Shown here one piece after another: positions 16,870 through 25,747 of a stretch of 42,126 bases of DNA. Below the pieces are notes generated by a model that searched no databases, was not told where the DNA came from, and was given only the letters and a program-made list of their open reading frames with translations. Made by a program: the position numbers and the translations under genes. The first letter of the stretch is position 1. The number at the start of each line of letters is the position of its first letter. The stretch covers positions 1 to 42,126 of the forward strand of contig JAUJNU010000008.1 in assembly GCA_030448085.1 (NCBI GenBank), in the 5' to 3' direction. Source of the DNA: Actinomycetota bacterium. Its GTDB lineage: Bacteria > Actinomycetota > UBA4738 > CADDZG01 > WHSQ01.

Positions 16870-18444
16870 CTACTGCCATTCCGTCGCGATGCCTGCATCG
16901 ATGGTCATTGCGGCGAGGCTCCGGGGCCGGATCGAGCGGGCGTAGCCGATCGCCCTGCGGGCCGCAGCATCGAGCTTAGGCACGACGATGACCATGTGCT
17001 GGTTCCCCGGCCTTCGGTCCTCGGGAACCCGCTCGGGGTCGGCCAGCTCCTCTCGTAGGTCGACGTAGTGCTTGTTGATCGAGTACATCATGTAGACGAT
17101 CACCGGGATGGCGGCGATGACGATCCAGGCGCCCCCGATGAATTTGGTCAGGATGACTACGATCAAGACGAGGCCGGTGAGGCTCGCACCTACCGTGTTG
17201 ATGATCGCGCTACGGCGCCAGCCCTTTTCTTCTCTCGACTTCCTCCAGTGCAGGATCATGCCGCCCTGCGACAGCGTGAAGGAGACGAACACCCCCACCA
17301 GATAGAGCTGGATCAAGCGGTTGAGGTCGGCGTTGAAGATGATGATCAAGAGCGATGCGAGCACGGACAAGAACACGATGCCGTTCGAGAATACGAGTCG
17401 GTCCCCGCGGTTCATCAACTGGCGGGGGAGGAACCTGTCGGTCGCAAGGATCGAGGAGAGGCGGGGGAAGTCCTGATACGCGGTATTGGCAGCGAGGATG
17501 AGGATCAGGGCCGTCATCACCTGCAAGATGTAGAAGCCGATCCCCCCGCCGAAGGCGGCGCGCGCGATCTGGCCGAGCACCGTCACTTTGTCCCCGTGGT
17601 GGTAGACGACGTCCATCTGGTCGGCCAGGAAAGAGACTCCGAGGAACATCGAGATCGAGATGCTTCCCATGATCAGCAGGGTGGTCGCGGCGTTCTTGGA
17701 CTGGGGATACCTGAAGGCGGGCACACCGTCCGCGATCGCCTCTACTCCAGTCAGAGCGGTCGTGCCGGCGGCGAAGGACTTCAGGAGGAGGAACAGCGTG
17801 AAAGGCTCAGCGTGCTCGATGACCGCGCCGGCCGTCTCTGCGGGAGGGCAACCCCCAACGCACTTGACGAAGCTCACTAGTAGCAACGCCGCTATCGAGA
17901 GGATGAATCCGTAGGTGGGGACTGCGAAGAAGACTCCGGATTCCTTTACGCCCCTCAGGTTCATCAGGGCCACGAACAGGATGAAGACGATCGCCATGTG
18001 GATCTGCCAGCGGTCCAACGAGGGGACCGCGGAGACGATCGCGTCCGTGCCGGCCGTGATGGACACGGCTACGGTGAGGATGTAGTCGATCAACAGAGCT
18101 GCGGCGGCGACGAGGCCGGGGTACTTACCGAGGTTTTCCCTGGCGACCCTGTAGGCGCCTCCACCGGTCGGGTACGCCCTCACCGTCTGTCGGTAAGAGG
18201 TGACGACGAGAGCGAGGAGCGTCGCTACTGCGAACGAGATCGGAACGACGTATCCCAGAGCGGCCGTTCCGGCGATGGCGAGGACGAGCAGCATCTCCTG
18301 CGTGGCGTAAGCGACCGAGGAGAGGGCGTCCGAGGAGAAGACGGGCAAGGCGATCGTCTTCGGCAGGAGCGTGTGCTCCATCTCGCCGAAGGACATCGTC
18401 CTCCCAAGGAAGACGCGTTTCATCACGTCGATCGGCTTGGCCAT
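16870..18444 (-). CDS. KimA-like APC-superfamily K+ importer, copy 1 (C-terminally shortened)
   Basis: A 524-residue integral membrane protein with about 12 helices. The opening closely matches Bacillus KimA/YdaO-type and Rv2690c-type permeases: LLPKTIALPVFSSDALSSVA, YATQEMLLVLAIAG, SYRQTVRAYPTGGGAYRVAR, LGKYPGLVAAAALLIDYILT, VSITAGTDAIVSA. KimA is a high-affinity K+/H+ symporter controlled by c-di-AMP; older annotations call it an amino-acid permease. Family members are usually 600-660 residues, with a cytoplasmic C-terminal domain. Here the frame ends in IDAGIATEWQ, and the remainder follows out of frame. ATG 18444 has AAGGAAG just upstream, overlapping the stop of the OB-fold gene, so the two form an operon. 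Confidence 0.8.
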   Translation of the reverse strand: MAKPIDVMKRVFLGRTMSFGEMEHTLLPKTIALPVFSSDALSSVAYATQEMLLVLAIAGTAALGYVVPISFAVATLLALVVTSYRQTVRAYPTGGGAYRVARENLGKYPGLVAAAALLIDYILTVAVSITAGTDAIVSAVPSLDRWQIHMAIVFILFVALMNLRGVKESGVFFAVPTYGFILSIAALLLVSFVKCVGGCPPAETAGAVIEHAEPFTLFLLLKSFAAGTTALTGVEAIADGVPAFRYPQSKNAATTLLIMGSISISMFLGVSFLADQMDVVYHHGDKVTVLGQIARAAFGGGIGFYILQVMTALILILAANTAYQDFPRLSSILATDRFLPRQLMNRGDRLVFSNGIVFLSVLASLLIIIFNADLNRLIQLYLVGVFVSFTLSQGGMILHWRKSREEKGWRRSAIINTVGASLTGLVLIVVILTKFIGGAWIVIAAIPVIVYMMYSINKHYVDLREELADPERVPEDRRPGNQHMVIVVPKLDAAARRAIGYARSIRPRSLAAMTIDAGIATEWQ

Positions 18445-18450
18445 GCTTCC

Positions 18451-18876
18451 TTACCTGTGACCCGGAGCGTCGACCAGGTCGTAGCTCGGGTTGAGGATCA
18501 TCTTTGCGCCGCGTGGCCCCCCGCCGATGATGCCCTCCATGATGAGCCCGGTGCCGAGTCTGATGCCGGAGAGGGTCTGGCGCCCGAGCCACCGGGCCAC
18601 GACCTCACCGGTGCCGTCACACAGCGTGGCGTCGATGGAGCCGCTGCCCTCCCTGGGGTCGATCCGGATCGACTGGACGACGCCTGCGACTCGCACGTGG
18701 CGACGGGATTCCGCGTCCCCTATCGGGGTGACCCCTTCGAGCGTGGTCACCCACTGCTTCACGAGCTCATCCCTCGCCTGCTCCGGCGACTGGGAGAGCT
18801 TCTTCAACCGCCCGCTCAGCAACGTCACGATTTCGAAGTATGGCAGTATCCCCGGAGCTAATCGGGCATCCTCCAA
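18451..18876 (-). CDS. OB-fold protein, Rv2694c-like
   Basis: A small protein (about 125-141 residues) with a nucleic-acid-type OB fold. It has an N-terminal helix (GRLKKLSQSPEQARDELVKQ), then VRVAGVVQSIRI, IDATLCDGTGEVVARWLG, the GIRLGTGLIMEG strand-turn and a terminal NPSYDLVD. This resembles Rv2694c of mycobacteria, which I recall lying next to ceoB/ceoC and the permease Rv2690c, so the cluster is conserved. Function is unknown; the context suggests a role in the K+ module rather than DNA metabolism. Transcribed together with the KimA gene six bases downstream and divergently from ceoB. Start uncertain: TTG 18876 overlaps the ceoB leader region, while GTG 18828 gives a start just before TLLSGRLKK and may be the true one. 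Confidence 0.7.
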   Translation of the reverse strand: MEDARLAPGILPYFEIVTLLSGRLKKLSQSPEQARDELVKQWVTTLEGVTPIGDAESRRHVRVAGVVQSIRIDPREGSGSIDATLCDGTGEVVARWLGRQTLSGIRLGTGLIMEGIIGGGPRGAKMILNPSYDLVDAPGHR

Positions 18877-18893
18877 AAGGAGCGTCGGGGAAC

Positions 18894-19556
18894 TTGCACG
18901 TCATCATCGCAGGCTGCGGAAGGGTGGGTTCCGAGCTGGCTCACAGCCTCGAGGAGAGAGGCCACACGGTCGCCATAGTCGATCGGAACGCCCCGGCCTT
19001 CGAGCGGCTTCGTCCCTCCTTCTCGGGCAAGAAGATCGTGGGGTTCGTCTTCGACCGGGAGACGCTGGAGGAGGCAGGGGTAGCCGACGCCAGCGCCTTC
19101 GCATCGGTCACCAGCGGGGACAACTCGAACATCCTGTCGGCCCGCGTGGCCAAGGAGCATTACAAAGTCCAGAACGTGGTCGCCCGCATCTATGACCCCC
19201 GCAGGGCCCAGATCTACCAGCGACTGGGGATCCAGACCGTCGCCACGGTCAGGTGGACGACGGATCAGATGATGCGTTTCATGCTGCCGGAGGAGGAACC
19301 GACCGAGTACACCTTCGATAGCGGGGACGTGGTGGTGACGGCCCTCCAGGCCCCCCTCGAGGCGGTCGGCCGTCCCGTCTTCGATTTCGACCTGGACAGC
19401 AGGAGACGGGTTGTCGCAGTCAGCCGGTTCGGGGTCCCCCGAGTCCCGGACAAGAACCTGACCGTGCAGGAGGGAGACGTGCTCTACGTGTCCGCCATCC
19501 GGGCCGACGTCGCGGCTCTATCCGAAGAGTTCCGGAAGACGGAGCACCACGGATGA
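18894..19556 (+). CDS. ceoB: TrkA/CeoB-type K+ transport regulatory subunit
   Basis: A 220-residue RCK protein. The RCK_N Rossmann domain starts at once (VIIAGCGRVGSELAHSLEER with GxGxxG, then the acidic VDRNAPAF end of strand 2). The RCK_C domain covers about residues 135-215 (VVVTALQAPLEAVGRPVFDF, LTVQEGDVLYVSAI). Such subunits bind NAD(H) or ATP/ADP and gate K+ transporters. The start is taken as TTG 18894, preceded by AAAGGAG; the longer frame upstream overlaps the divergent OB-fold gene. It overlaps the next trkA-like gene as ATGA, an arrangement matching mycobacterial ceoBC. No TrkH/TrkG membrane subunit is in the window, so the KimA-like permease next door may be the partner. Confidence 0.87.
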   Translation: MHVIIAGCGRVGSELAHSLEERGHTVAIVDRNAPAFERLRPSFSGKKIVGFVFDRETLEEAGVADASAFASVTSGDNSNILSARVAKEHYKVQNVVARIYDPRRAQIYQRLGIQTVATVRWTTDQMMRFMLPEEEPTEYTFDSGDVVVTALQAPLEAVGRPVFDFDLDSRRRVVAVSRFGVPRVPDKNLTVQEGDVLYVSAIRADVAALSEEFRKTEHHG

Positions 19557-20233
19557 GTCCCAAGAACAACCGGATCGCCATAGCAGGAGCGGGCAAGGTG
19601 GGACGTTACGTGGCGAACGACCTTCGCTCGAAAGGCCATGAGGTCGTGCTCATCGAGCAGGACAAGGGTAAGGCCGCCGCGCTCACCAAGGAGGTCCCGG
19701 TCAATTGGATCGTGGGAGACGCATGCGAGCTGCACACCCTCGACGAAGCGGTCCTTTCCTCTTGCGATGTGGTGGTGGCGGCCACTGGAGACGACGAGGA
19801 CAATCTCGTGATCTCTCTTCTCGCCAAGCAGGAGTTCGGCGTTCCTCGGGTAGTGGCTAGGGTCAACTTCCCCGACAATGCCTGGCTCTTCACCGAGACC
19901 TGGGGCGTCGATGTCTCGGTTTCGACCCCCCACCTGCTGACCTCTTTCGTGGAAGAGGCCGTGTCGGTGGGGGAGCTGGTGACGCTTTTCTCACTAGAGC
20001 AGGGCAAGGTGGGGCTTCTCGAGGTGACCTTGGCCGACAACTCGCCCGCGGCCGGCACGACCATCGGGGAGCTCAACATGCCGCCGGATTGCACGATCGT
20101 CGCCGTCGTGAGGGATCGTCACGTGATCGCACCTGCCCCCGAGACCCCCCTGCAGGAAGGCGATGAGGTCCTGGCGATCGCAACCTCCGAGGCGGAGCCG
20201 GACCTGCAGACGGCCTTGGCCGGGGACCGCTAG
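19553..20233 (+). CDS. ceoC: TrkA/CeoC-type K+ transport regulatory subunit
   Basis: Second RCK protein (226 residues), paralogous to the preceding gene and overlapping it by four bases. The RCK_N domain begins IAIAGAGKVGRYVANDLRSK with the dinucleotide loop GAGKVG and acidic residue in LIEQDKGK. ATGDDEDNLVISLLA follows, as in TrkA, and the RCK_C domain covers about residues 140-220 (KVGLLEVTLADNSPAAGTTI, LQEGDEVLAIAT). CeoB and CeoC are expected to form a hetero-assembly controlling K+ uptake in response to nucleotides. The frame is intact. The HD-domain gene begins 15 bases downstream and may share the transcript. Confidence 0.87.
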   Translation: MSPKNNRIAIAGAGKVGRYVANDLRSKGHEVVLIEQDKGKAAALTKEVPVNWIVGDACELHTLDEAVLSSCDVVVAATGDDEDNLVISLLAKQEFGVPRVVARVNFPDNAWLFTETWGVDVSVSTPHLLTSFVEEAVSVGELVTLFSLEQGKVGLLEVTLADNSPAAGTTIGELNMPPDCTIVAVVRDRHVIAPAPETPLQEGDEVLAIATSEAEPDLQTALAGDR

Positions 20234-20248
20234 GCGCCCGTCCTCAAG

Positions 20249-20821
20249 ATGGATCGTCCTGCCGCGCTGGAGTTGGTCCGCAAGTACGCTACGAAGGAGA
20301 TCACCTTTCGTCACCTCATCTCCGTCGAAGGCGTGATGCGCTCCCTAGCACGTCATTTCGGAGAGGACGAGTCTCGCTGGGGCCTCACGGGATTGTGGCA
20401 CGACCTCGATTACGACGTCACGCAGACGGACCTCGACCGTCACGCCTACCTGGCGGTTGAGTGGTTGAAGGAGGAGGGGTACGAGGACGAGGGGGTGCTG
20501 AACGCGATCCTGGCCCATCGTTTCCCGGAGTACCGCCACGATCTCTTGTCGAACGCGATCGTCCACGCCGACGCCCTCGCCGGGCTCCTCGTTGCAGCCG
20601 CGCTGGTCAGGCCGGAGAAGGCGGCCGGGATGAAGGTCTCGTCGGTCAAGAAGAAGCTCAAGGAGAAGTCCTTCGCCCCGGGCGTCGACCGGGCCGAGAT
20701 ACGGGAGGTCGAGAGCACTATCGGGATCCCGATGGACGAGTTCATCGCGATAGGGATCTCCGGGGTGCAGGACGTAGCCGACGAGATCGGGCTCGGGGGC
20801 GCCGACGCGGCCCCCGCTTAG
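20249..20821 (+). CDS. HD-domain phosphohydrolase
   Basis: A 190-residue metal-dependent HD protein. Motifs are RHLISVEGVMRSLARHFG (first His), GLWHDLDYD (the HD pair), then ILAHRFPEY and SNAIVHADALAGLL as the downstream His/Asp ligands. The family is often annotated as HDIG phosphohydrolase; the substrate could be a nucleotide, but nothing here decides it. The C-terminal half is Lys-rich (VSSVKKKLKEKSF). It lies directly after ceoC on the same strand, and its TAG overlaps the stop of the convergent dedA gene (TTAG), leaving no terminator between them. The neighbourhood with K+ regulators makes a signalling-nucleotide substrate conceivable, but that is speculation. Confidence 0.75.
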   Translation: MDRPAALELVRKYATKEITFRHLISVEGVMRSLARHFGEDESRWGLTGLWHDLDYDVTQTDLDRHAYLAVEWLKEEGYEDEGVLNAILAHRFPEYRHDLLSNAIVHADALAGLLVAAALVRPEKAAGMKVSSVKKKLKEKSFAPGVDRAEIREVESTIGIPMDEFIAIGISGVQDVADEIGLGGADAAPA

Positions 20822-21435
20822 CTCACGACCTGCTTGGCCTTCCTTCGTCGCACGTACCAGACCACGGCCGCCCCCAGGAGAACGAGCCCGATGATCAACG
20901 TCGGAAGGTCGAAGTAGGCGAGAACCTTCTCCCAGTTGTCCTCCACCACGAGCCCCAGGTAGGCGAGGGCATAGGTCCAGGGGATGACACCGAGGAACGT
21001 GTAGACCGTGAACTTGCCGAACGGCATCTTGGCTATGCCGGCGGGAAGTGAGATGAAGGTCCGCAGTACCGGGAGCAGGCGTGAGAAGAACGTGGCCGCT
21101 TCACCGTGCCTCTCCCACCACACCTCCGCTTTGTCGATGTCGTGCGTTCTGATGAGGACGTATTTGCCGTACCGGTCGAGCAGGCCCCTCCCAGTCTTCC
21201 GCCCGATCGCGTAGGCGATCCAGGAGCCGATCAGGTTCCCGACGACACCTGCGACCCCCACCCAGAAGAACGAGAGCCGTCCATCCGCGGCGTACCAGCC
21301 CCCGACCAGCATCGTCACCTCGGAGGGGAAGGGGATGCAGGCGGACTCGGCGACCATCAGCAGGAAGATCGCGAGATAGCCGTAGTTGGTGACCAGCTCC
21401 TCCATGAAGTGGATCAGGGTTTCCATGCGAAGCAT
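20818..21435 (-). CDS. DedA-family membrane protein
   Basis: A 205-residue polytopic membrane protein of the DedA/SNARE-associated (VTT) family. It shows ESACIPFPSEVTMLVGGWYA near the N-terminus, GNLIGSWIAYAIGRKTGRGL, the FFSRLLPVLRTFISLPAGIA segment with the conserved Arg, FTVYTFLGVIPWTYALAYLG, and a C-terminal helix plus RRRKAK tail. DedA proteins recycle lipid carriers such as undecaprenyl phosphate or scramble phospholipids, using the proton gradient. The start is taken at ATG 21435; an ATG three codons later is equally possible. It is transcribed divergently from topA with 134 bases between, and convergently with the HD gene, sharing stop bases. Confidence 0.88.
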   Translation of the reverse strand: MLRMETLIHFMEELVTNYGYLAIFLLMVAESACIPFPSEVTMLVGGWYAADGRLSFFWVGVAGVVGNLIGSWIAYAIGRKTGRGLLDRYGKYVLIRTHDIDKAEVWWERHGEAATFFSRLLPVLRTFISLPAGIAKMPFGKFTVYTFLGVIPWTYALAYLGLVVEDNWEKVLAYFDLPTLIIGLVLLGAAVVWYVRRRKAKQVVS

Positions 21436-21499
21436 GCTAATGCCGGTTCCACCTGCAAAAACCCGTCCGGGAACAGTGGGGGGTACGTTGGTGTTCCGG

Positions 21500-21529
21500 T
21501 TGACAAGAGGCCCCCATAGGTGAGATACC
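21500..21529 (+). promoter_or_regulatory. Candidate topA promoter
   Basis: TTGACA (21500-21505) is a perfect -35 hexamer, followed after 17-18 bases by AGATAC/GATACC (21523-21529) as a weak -10. It lies about 40 bases upstream of the GTG start in the dedA-topA divergent gap. Confidence 0.45.
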
Positions 21530-21569
21530 GGGCGGCCGTACCTTCACCTCAACCAAGAACGGAGCGGTA

Positions 21570-23677
21570 GTGGCCAAGAACCTCGTGATCGTCGAGTCTC
21601 CTGCGAAGGCGAAGACGATCGAGAAATACATGGGCAAGGACTTCAAGGTCCTCGCCTCGATGGGCCACGTCCGCGACCTTCCCAAGAGCGATTTCGCCAT
21701 CGAGGTGAACGGGGGCGTCACCATCAAGTACGAGGCCATCGCCCGGCCTGCGGCCAAGAAAGCCGTCGCAGCGATCCGCAAAGCGGTGAAAGAGGCCGAG
21801 ATGGTGTGGCTCGCCCCCGACCCCGACCGTGAGGGCGAGGCGATCGCGTGGCACGTGGCCGAGCTCATGAAGTTCAAGGGCGAGGCGAAGCGGGTCACCT
21901 TCAACGAGATCACCAAGCGCGCCGTCACCGAGGCTTTCACGCACCCTCGCACGATCGACATGAACCTCGTCGACGCGCAACAGGCGAGGCGGGCGGTGGA
22001 TCGGATCGTTGGCTATAAGTTGTCTCCTCTCCTGTGGAGAGCCGTCGGCCCCAACCTCTCGGCTGGCAGGGTGCAGAGCGCCGCGCTCCTCCTCGTGGTT
22101 CAACGGGAGCGCGAGATCAGGGCTTTCGACCCGAGGGAGTACTGGGACCTCACAGCACTCCTAGCCACTGAGGCAGGAGACGAGGTCACCGCGATGCACC
22201 CCACGAGCGAGAAGCAGAAGTTCACGCTCGGGGATGAAGCTTCGGCGCGAGGTGTGGAGGACCAGGCGCGTCCGGGCCCCTGGGTGGTCGAGAGTGTCCG
22301 CAAGAGCGAGCGGACCCGCAAGCCGGCCCCTCCTTTCAAGACGTCGACGCTGCAACAGGCGGGGTCGAGCAAGCTGGGCTTTCCGACGTGGAAGACAATG
22401 AAGCTCGCCCAGACGCTGTACGAAGCCGGACACATCACTTACATGAGGACCGACTCCGTGAACCTTTCCAACGACGCCTTGGGCGAGATCGGCGGGGTGG
22501 TGGAGTCGCAGTTCGGCAAGGACTACCACCAGGTGCGGAAGTTCACGTCGAAGTCGAAGGGGGCGCAGGAGGCGCACGAGGCCATCCGTCCCTCGAGTGC
22601 CTCGAACTCGCCCTCGGACCTGGCGGGTGAGATCAACGGAGATGAGCTGCGGCTCTACGAGGTGATCTGGCAGCGGACCATGGCCTCCCAGATGGCGGAT
22701 GCCGTTTACGACGCCACCTCGGTCGACATCGGTTCCAACGGCGTGACTTTCAGGGCCTCGGGGCAGATCGTGAAGTTCGACGGTTTCATGAGGGTCTACC
22801 TCGAGCGGGGAGACGATGACCCCGAGAGGTAGAGGGCCGCTTGCCAACACTCGAAGAAGGCGACGTCCTCCAACTCCGTAATCTCGAGCGGCAGCAGCAC
22901 TTCACGCAGCCGCCTGCTTTCACGGAGGCGACGCTGGTGAAGAAGATGGAAGAAGTGGGGATAGGCCGCCCCTCCACTTATGCGCCCACGGTTAGGTTGC
23001 TCGTCGACAGGGAGTACGTCCGGAGCGAGAGCCGGCGTCTCTTTCCGACCCCAGCGGCGAGGTCGTCACTCAGCTTCTCGAGTCCCACTTCCCGGAGATA
23101 GTCGACTCGACTTCACGGCCCACATGGAAGAGGACCTCGACGAGATCGCCGAGGGCAAGTCCCAGCTCGTCTGCCTGTCCGCAACTTCTTCGAGTCCTTC
23201 ATGGGCCATCTGGAGGAGCAGAAGGACAAGATCTCGCGCCCCGAGCGACCGACAAGGTGTGCCCCGACTGCGGGCGGCCGGTTGTGGAGAAGTTCGGGAA
23301 GCACGGTCTCTGGTTCTTGTCCTGCTCCGGCTGGCCCGAGTGCAAGGCGCAGCAGCTGGACGAGCACGGGGAGCCCCTTCCCGAGCCGGAGGGCACGGGC
23401 GAGAAGTGCCCCGAGTGCGGCGAGGGGGAGTTGGTGGCGAAGAGCGGCCGCTTCGGGCCCTTCATCGGTTGCTCCAACTACCCGAAGTGCAAGCACATCA
23501 AGAAGGAGCCGAAGGCCCCGCCCAGAAGGAAACCGGCGAGAATTGCCCCAATTGCAGCTCCCGTTGGTCGAGAAGCGAGGACGTTTCGGCCCCTTCGTAG
23601 GGTGCTCCAACTACCTGGAGTGCAAATTCATCTCAAGAAGGCCAAGAAGCTCCAAGGAAGAGCCGGTCGGCTCCTGA
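21570..23677 (+). pseudogene. topA: DNA topoisomerase I (C-terminal half frameshifted)
   Basis: Type IA topoisomerase that relaxes negative supercoils. The first 420 residues are clean: TOPRIM domain (NLVIVESPAKAKTIEKYMG, then DPDREGEAIAWH with the metal-binding acidic triad) and the active-site segment GHITYMRTDS with the catalytic Tyr. From about 22820 the frame shifts repeatedly, but all later parts are present: ERQQHFTQPPAFTEATLVKK, IGRPSTYAPTVRLLVDREYV, FTAHMEEDLDEIAEGKS, and three C4 zinc ribbons (CPDCGRPVVEKFGKHGLWF, CPECGEGELVAKSGRFGPF, CPNCSSPLVEKRGRF-type) before TGA 23677. GTG 21570 follows GGAG. The end could instead be TAG 23700 in another frame. The order topA-tmk-holB is conserved in actinomycetes. 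Five or more indels are needed, so it is likely functional in the cell. Confidence 0.88.
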
Positions 23678-23702
23678 CCTCGCTTCTCCCGCACTCCTAG
23701 GG

Positions 23703-25080
23703 ATGGGAGAAAGTCGAGAGGAAAGGGAGGAGCCTGATCCAACAGGCTCCACGGCAGCGACCCGAGCTAAAGGTTGTCACTCCTGAACCAGAGGGAGGGA
23801 AAGAGGACGGGGGTTCCTACCTCCTCCTCCTGAAGAACGCCAACTTCCGTCGCTTCTTCATCTCTCAGTTCGTCTCCAGCCTCGGAGACTGGGTCGGCGT
23901 GATAGCGATCGCCGTTTTCGCTGCACGCCTCGGCGGCGCGACCGGCGTGGGAACCGTGATGACGGCGCGCGTCCTCCCGGCTTCATCGTCGGCCCGTTGG
24001 CGGGAGTCCTCGCGGATAGGTACGACCGCAAGAAGACGATGGTCGTGTGCGACATCATCCGGGCCTGCGTCATCTTCTCGCTTCCGTTCGTCCCCAGCCT
24101 GCTGTATCTCCTGCTCGCCTCGGTGGTGCTGGAGAGCCTGACCCCTTATATGGGGGCCGGCCAAAGGACGCGTCACTGCCTCATTTCGTGCCCCCTGAGC
24201 CAACTGACGCACGCCAACTCTTTGTCCCTTCTCGCCGTCTGCGCCCTGGCCGCTCGCTTCGATCCTCTGGGCCTCGCCACGCTGGGAGCCTTCCTTGCCA
24301 CTCACGTGCCGGTTCTGGAGGGACTGAGCCAGGGTGAGGAGTCTCTGGCGCTGTGGGTCGATTCGGGACGTTCGCGTTCTCGGCGCTCATGATCTCGACG
24401 CTCGTGATCCCGAGCACGCCGCCAGCCGAGCGCCTCGACCTCGGCGAAGTGAAGCGGGACCTCGTCGAGGGCTTGAGGCCCGTCAAGAACGACAGGAAGG
24501 TCAGGCCTTGGATCGTGGGGATCGCCTTCACGTTCACGGCGGCCGGCGGCGTGTTCTCGCTGGGCATCGGTTTCGTGGACAGCGTCCTCGGCGGCGACGA
24601 CAGAGACTTCGCACTCCTGATCGGCTTCCTCGGCACCGGCATGATCCTCGGCCTCTTGGCAGTGGGACTCATCGCGCGCAGGATCCAGAAGGACGTTCTG
24701 TTCTCGGCCTCGATCGTTCTGCTGGGCGCCGGCCTTTTCGCCCTTGCGAGCATGAGCAGCTCTCGCAGCGGCCGTCCCCATCGCCAGCACGCTCGGTTTC
24801 TTCGCAGGGGCTGCTTACTCGACGGGGTACTCGCTCATGCACGAGAGGACCAGCGACGACGCGAGGGGAGGACCTTCAGCGCCGCCTACACCGTGATCCG
24901 GATCGGGACCTCCGTCGGCCTGGCCTCTTCCCCCATCGCGGATCAGATCGGTGACCACACTCTCGCTCCCCTTCGGCGTCTCGACCTGCCGGGGAGCCGG
25001 GTCACCCTGTGGCTCGCCGGACTGGTGCGCGCGGTGGAGGAGGGTGTTCTCGATCCGCCATCCGGGACAGGGCCGCTGAG
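23703..25080 (+). pseudogene. MFS transporter (frameshifted), possibly fused to tmk
   Basis: A major facilitator protein of about 12 helices reassembled across five or more breaks: KNANFRRFFISQFVSSLGDW, GVIAIAVFAARLGGATGVGT, then GFIVGPLAGVLADRYDRKKT (the MFS signature between helices 2 and 3), MVVCDIIRACVIFSLPFVPS, AFSALMISTLVI, WIVGIAFTFTAAGGVFSLGI, LLIGFLGTGMILGLLAVGLI and RTFSAAYTVIRIGTSVGLAS. It lies between topA and thymidylate kinase. In Streptomyces, as I recall, the tmk product is an integral membrane protein with an N-terminal transporter-like half, so this region may be the first half of one long fused protein. The damage at the junction hides whether a stop separates them. The start near 23703 is a guess. 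Confidence 0.7.
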
Positions 25081-25094
25081 GAGCTGGCCGCACC

Positions 25095-25719
25095 TTGGGA
25101 AGGCCAGGCTACTTCATCGCCTTCGAGGAGGGGAATGCTGGAAAGACGCAGATGGACGCTCTCGTTGACTGGCTCGAGGCTCGCGGGGAAGAGGTGGTGA
25201 GGACACGGAGCCGGAGGAACCCAGATCGGGGCCCGCATCAGAGATGTCCTGCTCGATCCGGAGGGGGCCGGGATGGACCCCGTGCCGAGGCGCTCCTCTA
25301 CGCCGCCGACCGGGCGCAGCATGTGGCCGAGGTCATCCGGCCCGCACTAGAGGCCGGGAAGACTGTGATCTCGACAGGTTCGTCGACTCGTCCCTCGCCT
25401 ACCAGGGCATCGCCCGGGGCCTTGGCCTGAGCGGGTCTCTTCGCTCAGCGCGGGCAACAGGAGGTCTCTTGCCGGATCTGGTCCTGTACCTGAACCCGAT
25501 CACAACGTCGGTCTGGAGCGCATCCCGGGGACTCCCGACCGCATCGAGAACGAGGAAGGTGACTTCCACGGGCAAGTCTCGGCGGCTTATACCCAGCTGG
25601 CGGAGAGCTTCCCGAAAGGTTCGTGGTGATCGACGCAGCTAGGGAGCCAGGCCGAGGTCCATCGCTCGGTGACGGCGGCCACCCTGACAGGCAGGGAGAA
25701 GAGCCCGAGGCCCCGCTGA
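25095..25719 (+). pseudogene. tmk: Thymidylate kinase (frameshifted)
   Basis: dTMP kinase, forming dTDP for DNA synthesis. Joined frames give YFIAFEEGNAGKTQMDAL (a P-loop that is two residues shorter than the usual FEGGDGAGKTTQ), VDWLEARGEEVV, REPGGTQIGARIRDVLL (partly split), EALLYAADRAQHVAEVIRPA, the DRF motif region (TVIS-DRFVDSSLAYQGIARG, partly split), LPDLVLYLN and a C-terminal VHRSVTAATLTGREK ending at TGA 25717-25719. TTG 25095 is the only plausible separate start; otherwise the protein continues from the MFS half. The shortened P-loop would abolish activity if real, so error is the likelier cause. holB follows 28 bases downstream. Confidence 0.8.
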
Positions 25720-25747
25720 GCCCAATCCTCCCGGGCCCGATCGCCAG

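Noticed and set aside
17068..17880. 270-codon frame on the plus strand opposite KimA copy 1
   Set aside because: Asp/Glu/Gly-rich shadow of the permease gene, without start context or domain.
12667..18444. KimA copy 2 as an assembly duplicate of copy 1
   Set aside because: The two copies differ at many amino acids in shared blocks (for example SSGELGHTLLP versus SFGEMEHTLLP), so it is a separate gene.
18445..18450. ydaO/kimA-type c-di-AMP riboswitch before the KimA gene
   Set aside because: Only six bases separate the OB-fold stop from the KimA start, leaving no room; nothing similar was seen upstream of the OB-fold gene.
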